Assembly (NCBI GenBank): GCA_964532515.1
Contig: CAZHKH010000083.1
Location: forward strand, 1-6,742
From: TMED161 sp964532515
GTDB taxonomy: Bacteria; Fidelibacterota; Marinisomatia; SCGC-AAA003-L08; D37C17
Direction: 5' to 3'
DNA: 6,742 bases
Shown here: one piece after another, positions 6,238-6,742 of the stretch
Layout: the number at the start of each line of letters is the position of its first letter
Numbering within the stretch: the stretch's first letter is position 1
Notes under the pieces: generated by a model
The model's database searches: none
What the model saw: the letters and a program-made list of their open reading frames with translations, nothing else
Told to the model about the DNA's origin: nothing
Position numbers and translations under genes: made by a program

Positions 6238-6742
6238 CTAGTTTAAAATAAAGTTTACTATTTGAACAGCATCAAGCACATCAATATTTCCATCAGAATT
6301 TACATCTGCAGCGCAAGCTTCCTGAGCACTTGGATTTGAAAGACCTAAAATAAAATTTACCGTATTTACGACATCCAATACATCAATTGAGCCATCAGTA
6401 TTCACATCGCCTGCAACACAATCTTCGCTGCAATCCTGAAGAAGTTCAATAGTAAATGAATAATAGTTTGCTTCTAAACCAATTTCAAAGTTATCAGAAT
6501 TTGATATGCAATCAGGGACATCTTCACACAATTGATTCCCACCGCATGCAAAATAAGGCATAAATGCATTATCAAGGCCACTCCAATTTAAATCTAAATC
6601 ACAAATAGAATCTGGGATAAATGATATTTGATTTCCAAATATATATAGATACATAAGCGAACCCATATCTGATATATCTGGCAGTGTCTCCAACGCATTA
6701 TATCCAAGATCCAAATACCATACCTGATCAAGATTATTGATT
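6238..6742 (-). CDS. Leucine-rich-repeat protein with C-terminal dockerin-type repeats (N-terminal part outside window)
   Basis: The frame is open to the right edge, so these 167 codons are the C-terminal end of a longer gene; the internal TTG at 6714 is not a real start because the repeat continues upstream of it. The visible protein begins INNLDQVWYLDLGYNALETLP and continues LMYLYIFGNQISFIPDSI, two leucine-rich repeats of the LxxLxLxxNxLxxLP type. A Cys-containing cap follows (CGGNQLCEDVPDCI), then a short linker, then two dockerin-type Ca-binding repeats beginning DVNTDGSIDVLD and DVNSDGNIDVLD. The protein stops at FILN right after the second repeat, as does the arylsulfotransferase-like protein at 1397-2878. 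It is probably secreted or surface-attached and mediates binding; the partner is unknown. The gene converges on the porin gene with 3 nt between stops and belongs to a different transcript. Confidence 0.85.
   Translation of the reverse strand, partial: INNLDQVWYLDLGYNALETLPDISDMGSLMYLYIFGNQISFIPDSICDLDLNWSGLDNAFMPYFACGGNQLCEDVPDCISNSDNFEIGLEANYYSFTIELLQDCSEDCVAGDVNTDGSIDVLDVVNTVNFILGLSNPSAQEACAADVNSDGNIDVLDAVQIVNFILN

Noticed and set aside
6238..6714. TTG at 6714 as the true start of the LRR gene
   Set aside because: The leucine-rich repeat continues in frame to the window edge, and a start here would cut a repeat in half and leave no signal peptide.
1..6742. Insertion sequences, attachment sites, CRISPR arrays, tRNA or rRNA
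   Set aside because: No terminal inverted repeats with a transposase, no regularly spaced repeats and no tRNA- or rRNA-like segments were seen on either strand.

Overview
This AT-rich window carries seven protein genes, two of them cut by its edges. It looks like chromosome from a marine bacterium of the FCB group. The best guess is a Marinimicrobia (SAR406)-type organism. The reasons are C-terminal dockerin-like Ca-binding repeats on otherwise unrelated secreted proteins, a Cys-rich 'GCTDxxACNYNP...DDGxC' module, a YPNP-type C-terminal domain, and the predominance of exported or outer-membrane products. The taxonomy is inference from protein style; no marker gene is present.

Layout. Positions 1-1346 (+): a probable lipoprotein whose start lies just outside the left edge, then a small outer-membrane beta-barrel protein 22 nt downstream. 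A strong bidirectional intrinsic terminator (1346-1375) separates this pair from the convergent gene at 1397-2878 (-). That gene encodes a secreted arylsulfotransferase (ASST)-like beta-propeller with two dockerin-type repeats at its C terminus. The 155-bp divergent intergenic region (2879-3033) holds candidate promoters for both directions and a perfect AT-only palindrome. Positions 3034-6234 (+) form a tight three-gene operon with gaps of 0 and 3 nt: a PAPS-type sulfotransferase (Sulfotransfer_3-like), an exported START-domain (lipid-binding fold) protein, and an outer-membrane barrel resembling DUF1302-type porins. A convergent, right-truncated gene (6238-6742, -) encodes a leucine-rich-repeat protein with the same kind of C-terminal dockerin pair; only 3 nt separate the two stop codons.

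How the genes may work together (inference). The operon reads like a path across the envelope: a cytoplasmic or membrane-associated enzyme that sulfates an acceptor, a periplasmic protein with a hydrophobic-ligand fold, and an outer-membrane channel. The divergent gene encodes a second, PAPS-independent class of sulfotransferase that would act outside the cytoplasm. This suggests a small locus for making, moving and possibly remodelling a sulfated lipid or other hydrophobic or phenolic compound. The individual families are recognisable; the combination is the part worth testing. No RNA genes, CRISPR arrays, insertion sequences or integration sites were seen, and no gene-free stretch exceeds 300 bases.
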